A stretch of DNA of 64,000 nucleotides, taken from NCBI RefSeq assembly GCF_002024505.1, contig NZ_CP019402.1, forward strand, positions 992,001 through 1,056,000, given 5' to 3'. Origin of the DNA: Plantibacter flavus. Its GTDB lineage: Bacteria > Actinomycetota > Actinomycetes > Actinomycetales > Microbacteriaceae. This document shows positions 55,632 through 62,700 of this stretch, one piece after another (the first letter of the stretch is position 1; each line of letters starts with the position of its first letter). The translations under genes were made by a program, and so were the position numbers. A model generated the notes under the pieces. It saw nothing but the letters and a program-made list of their open reading frames with translations. It made no database searches and had not been told where the DNA came from.

Positions 55632-56009
55632 ATGGCGAAACGACCAGGGGGAGTGACCATCGTCGCGGTGATCGTCTGGATCCAGGGCTTCTTGAGTGCC
55701 CTCGGCGGCGCGCTCCTGATGATCGGAGCGAACACGCCGAACGGCAACCTCCAGGGGATGCAGGTCGCCGGCCTCGTCTCGCTGATCCTCGGGATCATCA
55801 CCATCATCGTCGGCGTCGGCCTCCTGCGGGGGAGCGGTGTGGCGAGGGTGCTCACGACGATCGTCCTCGTGCTGTCGATCGCCAGCGCCGTCTACGCGAT
55901 GATCACCACCGGCAACGTCGCGACGCAGATCATCAGCCTGCTGCTCGCGGTCATCGGCCTGATCCTCCTCTACACGAAGGCCGCTTCCGACTACTTCCGC
56001 TCGGCCTGA
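55632..56009 (+). CDS. Small integral membrane protein
   Basis: A 125-residue protein with four membrane helices. It starts MAKRPGGVTIVAVIVWIQGF, a pattern seen in many actinobacterial membrane proteins without known function. A TAGGGT box about 60 nt upstream gives a short leader with AGAGG. Confidence 0.7.
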   Translation: MAKRPGGVTIVAVIVWIQGFLSALGGALLMIGANTPNGNLQGMQVAGLVSLILGIITIIVGVGLLRGSGVARVLTTIVLVLSIASAVYAMITTGNVATQIISLLLAVIGLILLYTKAASDYFRSA

Positions 56010-56037
56010 GCAGCGGGCACAGCCCTCTCCCGTCGCG

Positions 56038-56613
56038 ATGCCCGCTTCGCCCACAGTCGCAATCCGCCCCTACGAGGCGTCTGACGAATCCTCGTGGGTG
56101 CGATGCCGGGTGCTCGCTTTTCTGACGACCCAGTACTACGACGACGTGTGGCCTCGCCGCCCGGACATGTCTGCACCGTCGTTCGGGCTGGTCGCGGTGG
56201 ATGCGGAGGGGCGCGTGATCGGCTTGCTGGACGTCAGTGTCGACGCTGACGCCGCGACGATCGATTCGATCGCGACATATCCCAGTCACCAGGGCGCGGG
56301 GATCGGCACAGCACTCCTCGAAGCAGCTGTGGAGCGGCTGGCCGATGAGGGTGTCTCGAGTCTCGACGCGTGGACCCGAGAGGACCCGGCCGCGAACGGC
56401 TGGTACCGGCGCAATGGCTTCTCCGAGGCGTTCCAGTACCTGCATGTGCACCTGGAAGACGGGGACGATGCCGACGGGTTTACGACGCCGCCCGGGCTCA
56501 GCAGCCCGGTTCGCGCGTTCGTCCATGCGAGCATCGAGCGCGAGCAGGAGCTCAGGGAACGCTTCGCTCGGGTGTACGTGTGCCGCCAATATGTCCGGAA
56601 ACTCGCTGGCTAG
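56038..56613 (+). CDS. GNAT-family N-acetyltransferase
   Basis: A 191-residue protein with the acetyl-CoA motif IATYPSHQGAGIGTALLEAAVERL (about 82-105) and NGWYRRNGFSEAF near the end of the fold. The C-terminal 50 residues extend past the core. The acceptor substrate is unknown. It overlaps nothing and ends 9 nt before the next start. Confidence 0.85.
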   Translation: MPASPTVAIRPYEASDESSWVRCRVLAFLTTQYYDDVWPRRPDMSAPSFGLVAVDAEGRVIGLLDVSVDADAATIDSIATYPSHQGAGIGTALLEAAVERLADEGVSSLDAWTREDPAANGWYRRNGFSEAFQYLHVHLEDGDDADGFTTPPGLSSPVRAFVHASIEREQELRERFARVYVCRQYVRKLAG

Positions 56614-56622
56614 AATCGGGAC
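56611..56622 (+). promoter_or_regulatory. Leaderless promoter of the DUF1653 gene
   Basis: TAGAAT, 6 nt, then ATG at 56623. The box overlaps the stop codon (TAG) of the GNAT gene. Confidence 0.6.
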
Positions 56623-56886
56623 ATGAGTGACGACAGCACGGCCATCACCGACGACGGCGAGTCCTTCGGCGTCGAGCCCGGCACCTACCGGCACTTCAAA
56701 GGTGCGCGGTACGAGGTCATCGGCGTCGGACGACACAGCGAGACCGAGGAGCCGTACGTCTTCTATCGGACGACCACGACGCCGCCGACGTCGTGGGTGC
56801 GACCGCTCGCGATGTTCGTCGAGCCCGTCTCACGCGACGGCTACGAGGGACCGCGCTTCGCCCGCGTCGAGGACGACGCAGACTGA
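56623..56886 (+). CDS. DUF1653 protein
   Basis: An 87-residue protein. GTYRHFKGARYEVIGVGRHSETEEPYVFYR and the later WVRPLAMFVEPV match DUF1653, a small beta-barrel family common in bacteria without known function. Confidence 0.88.
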   Translation: MSDDSTAITDDGESFGVEPGTYRHFKGARYEVIGVGRHSETEEPYVFYRTTTTPPTSWVRPLAMFVEPVSRDGYEGPRFARVEDDAD

Positions 56887-56902
56887 CCTGAGGGAGCACC
56901 GC

Positions 56903-57394
56903 ATGACCGACACCGATCACACACGACCCGAACCGGCTGACGAACGCGACCTGCTGGTCGAGCGGATCATCCACGCGCCGCGATCGGCCGTCTGGGCAGC
57001 ATGGACCGACCCCACGACGCTCGGGCAGTGGTGGGTGCCGGCGCCGGCGGTGTGTCGAGTCGTCGAGCTCGAGCTGCGACCAGGTGGGTCCTTCCGCTCC
57101 GAGTTCAGTGAGGACGGCGTCGACTTCGTGCCGCAGATCACCGGATGCGTGCTGGAGGTCGTTCCGGAGCAGCGACTCGTCTGGACGACGGCGCTGACCG
57201 CAGGCTGGCGGCCCGCCGAGCAGCCGTTCATCTCCGCCGTGATCGACCTCGCCGACCACCCCGACGGCACCCGCTACCGAGCGACCGCACTCCACAGCGG
57301 GGTCGCCCAGCGCGATGAACACCTCGAACTCGGCTTCCACGCCGGCTGGGGGATCGTCACGGACCAACTCGCCGCGCTCGTGGAGCAGCGCTGA
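56903..57394 (+). CDS. SRPBCC / AHSA1-domain protein
   Basis: A 163-residue START-like fold protein: IIHAPRSAVWAAWTDPTTLGQWW at the N terminus, the FRSEF segment, and a C-terminal helix GFHAGWGIVTDQLAALV. Such proteins bind hydrophobic ligands. GAGGGAG lies 7 nt before the ATG. It is 16 nt from the DUF1653 gene and possibly co-transcribed with it. Confidence 0.88.
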   Translation: MTDTDHTRPEPADERDLLVERIIHAPRSAVWAAWTDPTTLGQWWVPAPAVCRVVELELRPGGSFRSEFSEDGVDFVPQITGCVLEVVPEQRLVWTTALTAGWRPAEQPFISAVIDLADHPDGTRYRATALHSGVAQRDEHLELGFHAGWGIVTDQLAALVEQR

Positions 57395-57407
57395 GCCAGC
57401 CCTCCGG

Positions 57408-57725
57408 TCAGGCCGACTCCGGATCGGTCGATGCGTCGGGTTCGGACGTCAGGATCATGCCGCTCGGCGTATAGGAGGAGTCGAGCAAGGCGCGCACCCA
57501 CGCCTGGTTGACCGGCGGCTCCGCCTGCGCGAACCGGAACTGCAGCGGGACGTCGCTCGTGATCCAGAGACTCACGCGCCCACCGCCGTCCACAGCGCCC
57601 TTCGTCCATTCGACGAAGAAGGACTCCCGACGACGCAGCTTGTTCCCGATCGCCGCCCTGAGATGGGCGAGCACGCGGTCGTCGAAGTCGTAGTGACTTC
57701 CGGCACCGTAGATGAGAACGCCCAT
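57408..57725 (-). CDS. DUF7882-type small protein
   Basis: A 105-residue protein starting MGVLIYGAGSHYDFDDRVLAHLRAAI, a highly characteristic pattern in Microbacteriaceae-like genomes (DUF7882, function unknown). CACAAT stands 6 nt before the ATG (near-leaderless). Convergent with the SRPBCC gene. Confidence 0.8.
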   Translation of the reverse strand: MGVLIYGAGSHYDFDDRVLAHLRAAIGNKLRRRESFFVEWTKGAVDGGGRVSLWITSDVPLQFRFAQAEPPVNQAWVRALLDSSYTPSGMILTSEPDASTDPESA

Positions 57726-57784
57726 GCAGTGATTGTGCCGCATCGGCCCCGCCGCACCGCTCGGCGACGCCCCGCCGCTCCACG

Positions 57785-57796
57785 TAAACTCGTGGG
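57785..57796 (+). promoter_or_regulatory. Leaderless promoter
   Basis: TAAACT, 6 nt, then ATG at 57797. Confidence 0.55.
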
Positions 57797-58147
57797 ATGC
57801 CGAGTCCGACCCCCGCTCCCGCACCCTTCGCCCTTCGCCCGGCGCTCATCCCGGGCATCATGGGTGCGGTCGCGCTCATGTTGGGCCTCGCGCTGCTCGA
57901 GCTCGACGCCTTCACGATCGTGCTGTTCGTGGTGAGCATCCTCGCGCTCATCATGGCCGTGTTCGCTTGGCAGGCCAAGCAGCCGCTCTGGATGATCCCG
58001 ACGCTGCTCGTCGCGATCGTGTGGAACCCGGTCCTCCCGCTCCCGTTCGGCGGCATCCCCTGGATCATCGCGCAGTTCCTCGGCGCGGTCGTGCTCGTCG
58101 CCGTCGGTGTCCTGCTCGAGAACAAGCACGCCGCTCCGCCCGCCTGA
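57797..58147 (+). CDS. Small integral membrane protein (possibly DUF6804-like)
   Basis: A 116-residue protein with four hydrophobic helices covering residues about 18-108. PLWMIPTLLVAIVWNPVLPL is the most distinctive stretch. The family name is a guess from the pattern. Confidence 0.6.
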   Translation: MPSPTPAPAPFALRPALIPGIMGAVALMLGLALLELDAFTIVLFVVSILALIMAVFAWQAKQPLWMIPTLLVAIVWNPVLPLPFGGIPWIIAQFLGAVVLVAVGVLLENKHAAPPA

Positions 58148-58203
58148 CTGGAAATGTTTCGGGAACGCCTGCGGGTCGTCCCGGCTCTGGCAAGCTTGCG
58201 CTC

Positions 58204-59487
58204 ATGACGCTTGAACGCAACTGGGCCGGCACGCACACCTTCGCAGCGCCGCGGATCGTGAACGCCACGTCGATCGATGAGGTCCGCGCACTCGTCGCCG
58301 AGGCCGCCAGGACGGGCACGCGTGTCCGCGCCCTCGGCACCCGACACTCGTTCACCGACCTCGCCGACTCCGACGGCACGCTTATCACGGTGCTCGACAT
58401 CCCCGCCGACCCGGTGTTCGACGAGGCTGCCGGCTCGGTGACGATCGGAGCCGGGACGCGCTACGGGATCGCCGCCGCCTGGCTCGCCGAACATGGCCTC
58501 GCCTTCCACAACATGGGCTCGCTCCCGCACATCTCCATCGGCGGCGCGATCGCGACCGGCACCCACGGATCCGGCAACGACAACGGCATCCTGTCCTCAG
58601 CGGTGAGCGGCCTCGAGTACGTCGACGCCACGGGCGAACTCGTCCACGTGCGTCGCGGGGACCCCGGCTTCGACGGCCTCGTCGTCGGGCTCGGCGCGTA
58701 CGGCATCGTGGTGCGCGTGACGGTCGACGTGCAGCCCGCCTACCGCGTGCGTCAGGACGTCTACCGCGACGTCCCGTGGGATGCCGTGCTCGCCGACTTC
58801 GAGGGCGTCACCGGCGGTGCCTACAGCGTCAGCATCTTCACCAACTGGCTCGGCGACACCGTCGAGCAGATCTGGTGGAAGACCCGCCTTGTCGCCGGCG
58901 ACGACGAACTGCCCGTGGTCCCTGAGTCGTGGCTCGGTGTGCAGCGGGACTCCCTGACCGCCGGCAACCTCGTCGAGACGGACCCCGACAACCTCACCCT
59001 GCAGGGCGGTGTCCCCGGCGACTGGTGGGAGCGGCTGCCGCACTTCCGGCTCGAGTCGACGCCGAGCAACGGTGACGAGATCCAGACCGAGTACTTCATC
59101 GACCGCGCTGACGGACCCGCTGCGATCACGGCCCTGCGTGCGCTCGGCGACCGCATCGCCCCGCTGCTGCTCGTGACCGAACTGCGCACGGCCGCGCCGG
59201 ACAAGCTCTGGCTGAGCGGCGCCTACCACCGGGAGATGCTCGCCGTGCACTTCACCTGGCGCAACCTGCCCGATGAGGTCCGAGCGGTGCTGCCCGCGAT
59301 CGAGGAGGCGCTCGCACCCTTCGACGCCCGCCCGCACTGGGGCAAGCTCAACCTCCTGACCGCCGAGCGCATCGCCGAGGTCGTGCCGCGACTCGCCGAC
59401 GCGCGGGACCTCTTCGAGGAGCTCGATCCCGCCGGAACCTTCTCGAACGCGCACTTGGAGCGCATCGGGGTCCGTCTGCCCCGGTAG
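58204..59487 (+). CDS. Alditol (xylitol/sorbitol-type) oxidase, FAD-binding
   Basis: A 427-residue VAO-family flavoenzyme. The flavin-linkage region is VRALGTRHSFTDLADSDG (His about 46), with NMGSLPHISIGGAIATGTHGSG, and the C-terminal block HWGKL. It matches the xylitol oxidase / AldO group, which oxidises the terminal hydroxyl of polyols with O2, giving H2O2. It is not in a sugar operon, so the natural substrate is open. Confidence 0.88.
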   Translation: MTLERNWAGTHTFAAPRIVNATSIDEVRALVAEAARTGTRVRALGTRHSFTDLADSDGTLITVLDIPADPVFDEAAGSVTIGAGTRYGIAAAWLAEHGLAFHNMGSLPHISIGGAIATGTHGSGNDNGILSSAVSGLEYVDATGELVHVRRGDPGFDGLVVGLGAYGIVVRVTVDVQPAYRVRQDVYRDVPWDAVLADFEGVTGGAYSVSIFTNWLGDTVEQIWWKTRLVAGDDELPVVPESWLGVQRDSLTAGNLVETDPDNLTLQGGVPGDWWERLPHFRLESTPSNGDEIQTEYFIDRADGPAAITALRALGDRIAPLLLVTELRTAAPDKLWLSGAYHREMLAVHFTWRNLPDEVRAVLPAIEEALAPFDARPHWGKLNLLTAERIAEVVPRLADARDLFEELDPAGTFSNAHLERIGVRLPR

Positions 59488-59508
59488 CGGGTGTCGGTGG
59501 AGCGGGTG

Positions 59509-59653
59509 CCAGCGCGGTGCGCCGGCGCGAGCGCGGTGCGCTGGCGCGAGTGCGGGGGAAGCGGCGTGGGCGCGGGGTACACGCGTGAGCGCGGGTCTCC
59601 GGAGACCCGCGCCCACGCGCCAGACCCGCGGTGACGTCAGCGCACCGCGCTGG
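59509..59653. repeat. GC-rich palindromic intergenic element, copy 3
   Basis: Perfect centre GCGCGGGTCTCC / GGAGACCCGCGC (59589-59612). The left end has two CAGCGCGGTGCG-like units and the right end TCAGCGCACCGCGCTGG. It lies between convergent genes. Confidence 0.85.
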
Positions 59654-59667
59654 CGCAACCCGGGAGG

Positions 59668-60330
59668 TCAGTCCTCGACTCGGATGCCGAACTGCTCGGC
59701 GAACATCGCTGCGAGCTCTCCGACCTGGAACGGCGTCATCGTCGCGCCCCGCAGGTGCTCGATGCCGGCGATGCGGCGGAGCTCGAGCGTCCGGAGGTCG
59801 ACGTCCGTGAGCCTCGCCCGCGTGACGTCGAGACTGTTGAGCGTGCAGTCGACGAACCGGACCCGGGTGGCCGTCGCATCGGCGAGGTCGAGTTCGTCGA
59901 TCGTGCAGTCCTCGAACTGGACGTCCTGCAGCACGGCCCCGCGCAGGTTCACGAACCCGAGCTTGCATCCGGTGACCCGCACCGACTGCCAGTTCGCGTC
60001 GTAACAGTCGGCGGAACCGACCCGGGACCCCTCCAGCTCGATGTCGCGCAGGCGACTTCGAGGGGCGAGGAGGATGGGCGCGTCCCACCGCTCGAGCCGG
60101 GAGTCGAGGAACGACGCCGCCCGGAAGTCGGTCTGGTCGGCTCGAATGCCGGCAAGCAGGGACTCGGAGATCGTGATGCCCGAGAGGTCACGGTGCGACA
60201 GGTCGAGGTCGGCGATCCGCAGGCCTTCGACACTGTCGTGCGCGTCGAGGGCGCCCTCGTCGCCGTCGGTCAATCCGATGAGACGGACGGGGTCGAGCCG
60301 TGGTGCCGTCGTTCCGGTGCGTTTCGCCAT
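59668..60330 (-). CDS. Pentapeptide-repeat protein
   Basis: A 220-residue protein. From about residue 37 to 190 it follows the A(D/N)Lxx-like pentapeptide pattern (LRIADLDLSHRDLSGITISES, LGFVNLRGAVLQDVQFEDCTIDELDLADA), forming a right-handed quadrilateral beta-helix. Members may mimic DNA (gyrase protection) or act as scaffolds. GGGAGA precedes the ATG, so it is leadered. Confidence 0.85.
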   Translation of the reverse strand: MAKRTGTTAPRLDPVRLIGLTDGDEGALDAHDSVEGLRIADLDLSHRDLSGITISESLLAGIRADQTDFRAASFLDSRLERWDAPILLAPRSRLRDIELEGSRVGSADCYDANWQSVRVTGCKLGFVNLRGAVLQDVQFEDCTIDELDLADATATRVRFVDCTLNSLDVTRARLTDVDLRTLELRRIAGIEHLRGATMTPFQVGELAAMFAEQFGIRVED

Positions 60331-60412
60331 GCCGTGTTCTCCCGATGCCCGTGCGTGAAGGGGTGATCCGGCCAGCCTAGGGGCGGCCGCCGACGGGTTT
60401 CCGAGCCACCGC

Positions 60413-60718
60413 TCAGCTCGCTGTGAACCGACCTGGGAGGAACGGCAGGAGCGGCGCGCGATAGACGAGCGACGTGTCGACGCCGGCGGTCAAGGTGGTC
60501 CGGGCCGCGCCGTACCGCCAGACCCGATTGAAGAGGAAGACCTCGAAGGAGACCTCCGTCCCGCCGAGTCGCCAGCTGCCCGTACCCCACTGGGCCGGCT
60601 GGCCTCGCCCGTCGAACACCACCGTCGGACGCTGGAACGCGCCGTACCAGGGACGTCGGAGCGTCACTTCGACGCGATGCTGCGTCGGCGACGGGTCCTG
60701 GGTGACTTCGCTGCTCAT
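60413..60718 (-). CDS. 101-residue hypothetical protein
   Basis: A beta-rich soluble protein (VEVTLRRPWYGAFQRPTVVFDGRGQPAQWG ... RYGAARTTLTAG) with no family I recognise. The start is supported by an exact leaderless -10 box. Confidence 0.6.
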   Translation of the reverse strand: MSSEVTQDPSPTQHRVEVTLRRPWYGAFQRPTVVFDGRGQPAQWGTGSWRLGGTEVSFEVFLFNRVWRYGAARTTLTAGVDTSLVYRAPLLPFLPGRFTAS

Positions 60719-60730
60719 CGGCCCAGCCTA
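60719..60730 (-). promoter_or_regulatory. Leaderless promoter
   Basis: On the minus strand TAGGCT, 6 nt, then ATG at 60718. The box lies over the stop codon of the next upstream gene. Confidence 0.5.
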
Positions 60731-60997
60731 GGCTGAGCGGCGGCGTTCCCGTGGTGCCGGCGCAGGCGGGACGGGCTTCGCCGCGATGACGTCGGCGTCG
60801 GCGATCACGACCGGTCCGCGCTTGGTCTCGACCGTGCAGCCCGTGTCCGACCGCTCGACGAGCTCGCCGAGGGCGTCGGTCGCACCCGCCTCGGCGCCCT
60901 CGGGCAGTGCGAAGCGCACGACGACCCGCGAACCGAGCGGTGCCTCCCGGAGGAAGCGGACGGCCGCCGGACCGATCATCGCCGGGTCCTCGACCAC
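60728..60997 (-). CDS. Small SH3-like protein (Rv0428c N-domain type)
   Basis: About 89 residues from a GTG at 60997 (83 from the ATG at 60979). The pattern SRVVVRFALPEGAEAGATDALGELVERSDTGCTVETKRGPVVIADADVIAAKPVPPAP matches the SH3-like N-terminal domain seen before GNAT domains in actinobacterial Rv0428c-type acetyltransferases, here standing alone. It begins 16 nt after the SDR stop, so it is probably in the same transcript. Confidence 0.6.
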   Translation of the reverse strand: MVEDPAMIGPAAVRFLREAPLGSRVVVRFALPEGAEAGATDALGELVERSDTGCTVETKRGPVVIADADVIAAKPVPPAPAPRERRRSA

Positions 60998-61013
60998 GAC
61001 CGCGAGTCGAAGC

Positions 61014-62507
61014 TCACCAGGAGCTCGGGCGGTAGTCCTTGAGGAAGACGCCGAACAGGTTCTCGCCGGCCTCGCCGCGGACGATCGGGTCGTACACCCG
61101 CGCCGCGCCGTCGACGAGGTCGAGCGGGGCGTGGAAGCCCTCCTCCGCCAGCCGCACCTTGGTCGGGTGCGGGCGCTCGTCGGTGATCCAGCCGGTGTCG
61201 ACACTCGTCATGAGGATGCCGTCGGTCTCGAACATCTCCCGCGCGCTCGTCCGGGTGAGCATGTTCAGCGCGGCCTTCGCCATGTTCGTGTGCGGGTGGC
61301 CCGGGCCCTTGTAGCCGCGACCGAAGACGCCCTCCATCGCGGAGACGTTGACCACGTAGGTGCGTGGGAAGTCGGACGCCGCCATCGAGGCACGCAGGCG
61401 GCTGATGAGGATGAACGGGGCGGTCGCGTTCGCCAGCTGGACCTCGAGCATCTCGATGGGCTCGACCTGGTCGACGTTCTGCACCCAGCTGTTGCTGTGG
61501 TCGACGTCGGGGACGAGTCCGCCGGCGTCGATCGCGGTGCCGGCGGCGAGCCGTTCGAGCGAGGACGACCCGGCCGTCATGGCCGCTTCGGTGAGCGCAT
61601 CGGCTTTGGCCGCCGCTGCGGCGAGGATCGGGTGGGCGGACACCGACGCCGCGAGCGACAGCGGGTGTGCGTCGTTCGTGTGGCCGAAGGTGACGAGCTC
61701 GGGCAGTGGGCCGTCCGGCAGCGGGGCGAGCTCCGCGTCGACGAGCGGCTGGTAGGCGCCCTTCGTGCGGCGGACCGTCTGCGCGGCGTTGTTGATGAGG
61801 ATGTCGAGCGGACCCTGCTCGGCCACGGAATCCGCGAGGGCGATGACCTGGGCCGGGTCGCGGAGGTCGATGCCGACGACGCGAAGCCGGTGCAGCCAGT
61901 CGGCGCTGTCGGAGAGCGCGCTGAAGCGGCGGACGGCGTCGCGCGGGAACCGCGTCGTGATGGTGGTGTGTGCTCCGTCGCGCAGGAGTCGTAGCGCGAT
62001 GTACATGCCGATCTTCGCGCGGCCACCGGTGAGGAGGGCGCGCTTGCCGGTGAGGTCGGTGCGGGCGTCGCGCTTCGCGTGGCTCATCGCCGCGCACTGC
62101 GGGCAGAGCTGGTGGTAGAAGGCGTCGACCGTCGTGTAGGGCTGCTTGCAGATGTAGCAGTTGCGCGGCACCAGCAGCTCGCCGGCGGTCGGAGCCGTCG
62201 TGGTGGTGGCGAGCGGGATGCCCCGGGTCTCGTCGTCGATGCGGTCGGGGGCGCCCGTCGCGGTGGCGGCGATCACGGCGCGGTCGGCGTCGGCGATCCG
62301 GGCCCGACGGTCGAGCCGGCGTTCCTTCTTGACCGCCTTGAACATCTTGGCGGTGGCGCGGCGCACCTGGAGGTAGTCGGGGTGCTCCTCGTCCATCGTC
62401 GCCATGGTCTGGAGGACGCGCAGCGTGACCTCGAGATCGGTGGGATCGATGCCCGCGTCGTCGCCGGGAGCGTGGTTCGCAGGCTCGTCGTGGGGGAGAG
62501 AGGTCAT
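61014..62507 (-). CDS. Atypical SDR oxidoreductase with zinc-ribbon-like segment
   Basis: A 497-residue protein. Residues 1-110 are helical and charged. CYICKQ ... CPQC (about 119-139) form a zinc-ribbon-like pair. An SDR Rossmann domain follows: GKRALLTGGRAKIGMYIALRLL, then DILINNAAQ. At the catalytic site VVNVSAMEG supplies Ser, but the YxxxK place reads HTNMAK, without Tyr. The chain is about twice the usual SDR length. Function unknown. Leaderless promoter. Confidence 0.8.
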   Translation of the reverse strand: MTSLPHDEPANHAPGDDAGIDPTDLEVTLRVLQTMATMDEEHPDYLQVRRATAKMFKAVKKERRLDRRARIADADRAVIAATATGAPDRIDDETRGIPLATTTTAPTAGELLVPRNCYICKQPYTTVDAFYHQLCPQCAAMSHAKRDARTDLTGKRALLTGGRAKIGMYIALRLLRDGAHTTITTRFPRDAVRRFSALSDSADWLHRLRVVGIDLRDPAQVIALADSVAEQGPLDILINNAAQTVRRTKGAYQPLVDAELAPLPDGPLPELVTFGHTNDAHPLSLAASVSAHPILAAAAAKADALTEAAMTAGSSSLERLAAGTAIDAGGLVPDVDHSNSWVQNVDQVEPIEMLEVQLANATAPFILISRLRASMAASDFPRTYVVNVSAMEGVFGRGYKGPGHPHTNMAKAALNMLTRTSAREMFETDGILMTSVDTGWITDERPHPTKVRLAEEGFHAPLDLVDGAARVYDPIVRGEAGENLFGVFLKDYRPSSW

Positions 62508-62519
62508 TACCTCATTCTA
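62508..62519 (-). promoter_or_regulatory. Leaderless promoter of the SDR gene
   Basis: On the minus strand TAGAAT, 6 nt, then ATG at 62507. Confidence 0.6.
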
Positions 62520-62553
62520 CGAGCCGCCGGACGTGCCTCGGTCGGAGCTGTGG

Positions 62554-62667
62554 TCAGCGCGGGGCGCTGGACCGACCGCGACCCACAGACGTGAGCGCGC
62601 CCCTCCGGAGGGGCGCGCTCACGTCGCAGACCCGCGCTCGCGTCAGCGCACCGCGCTGGCTCGAGGG
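62554..62667. repeat. GC-rich palindromic intergenic element, copy 4
   Basis: A perfect 36-bp palindrome, left half ACGTGAGCGCGCCCCTCC (62589-62606), flanked by CAGCGCGGGGCGCTGG on the left and GTCAGCGCACCGCGCTGG on the right. It lies between divergent genes. Confidence 0.85.
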
Positions 62668-62700
62668 AGGGGTGTCCGTCGTGCGTGAGACCATGGGGCG

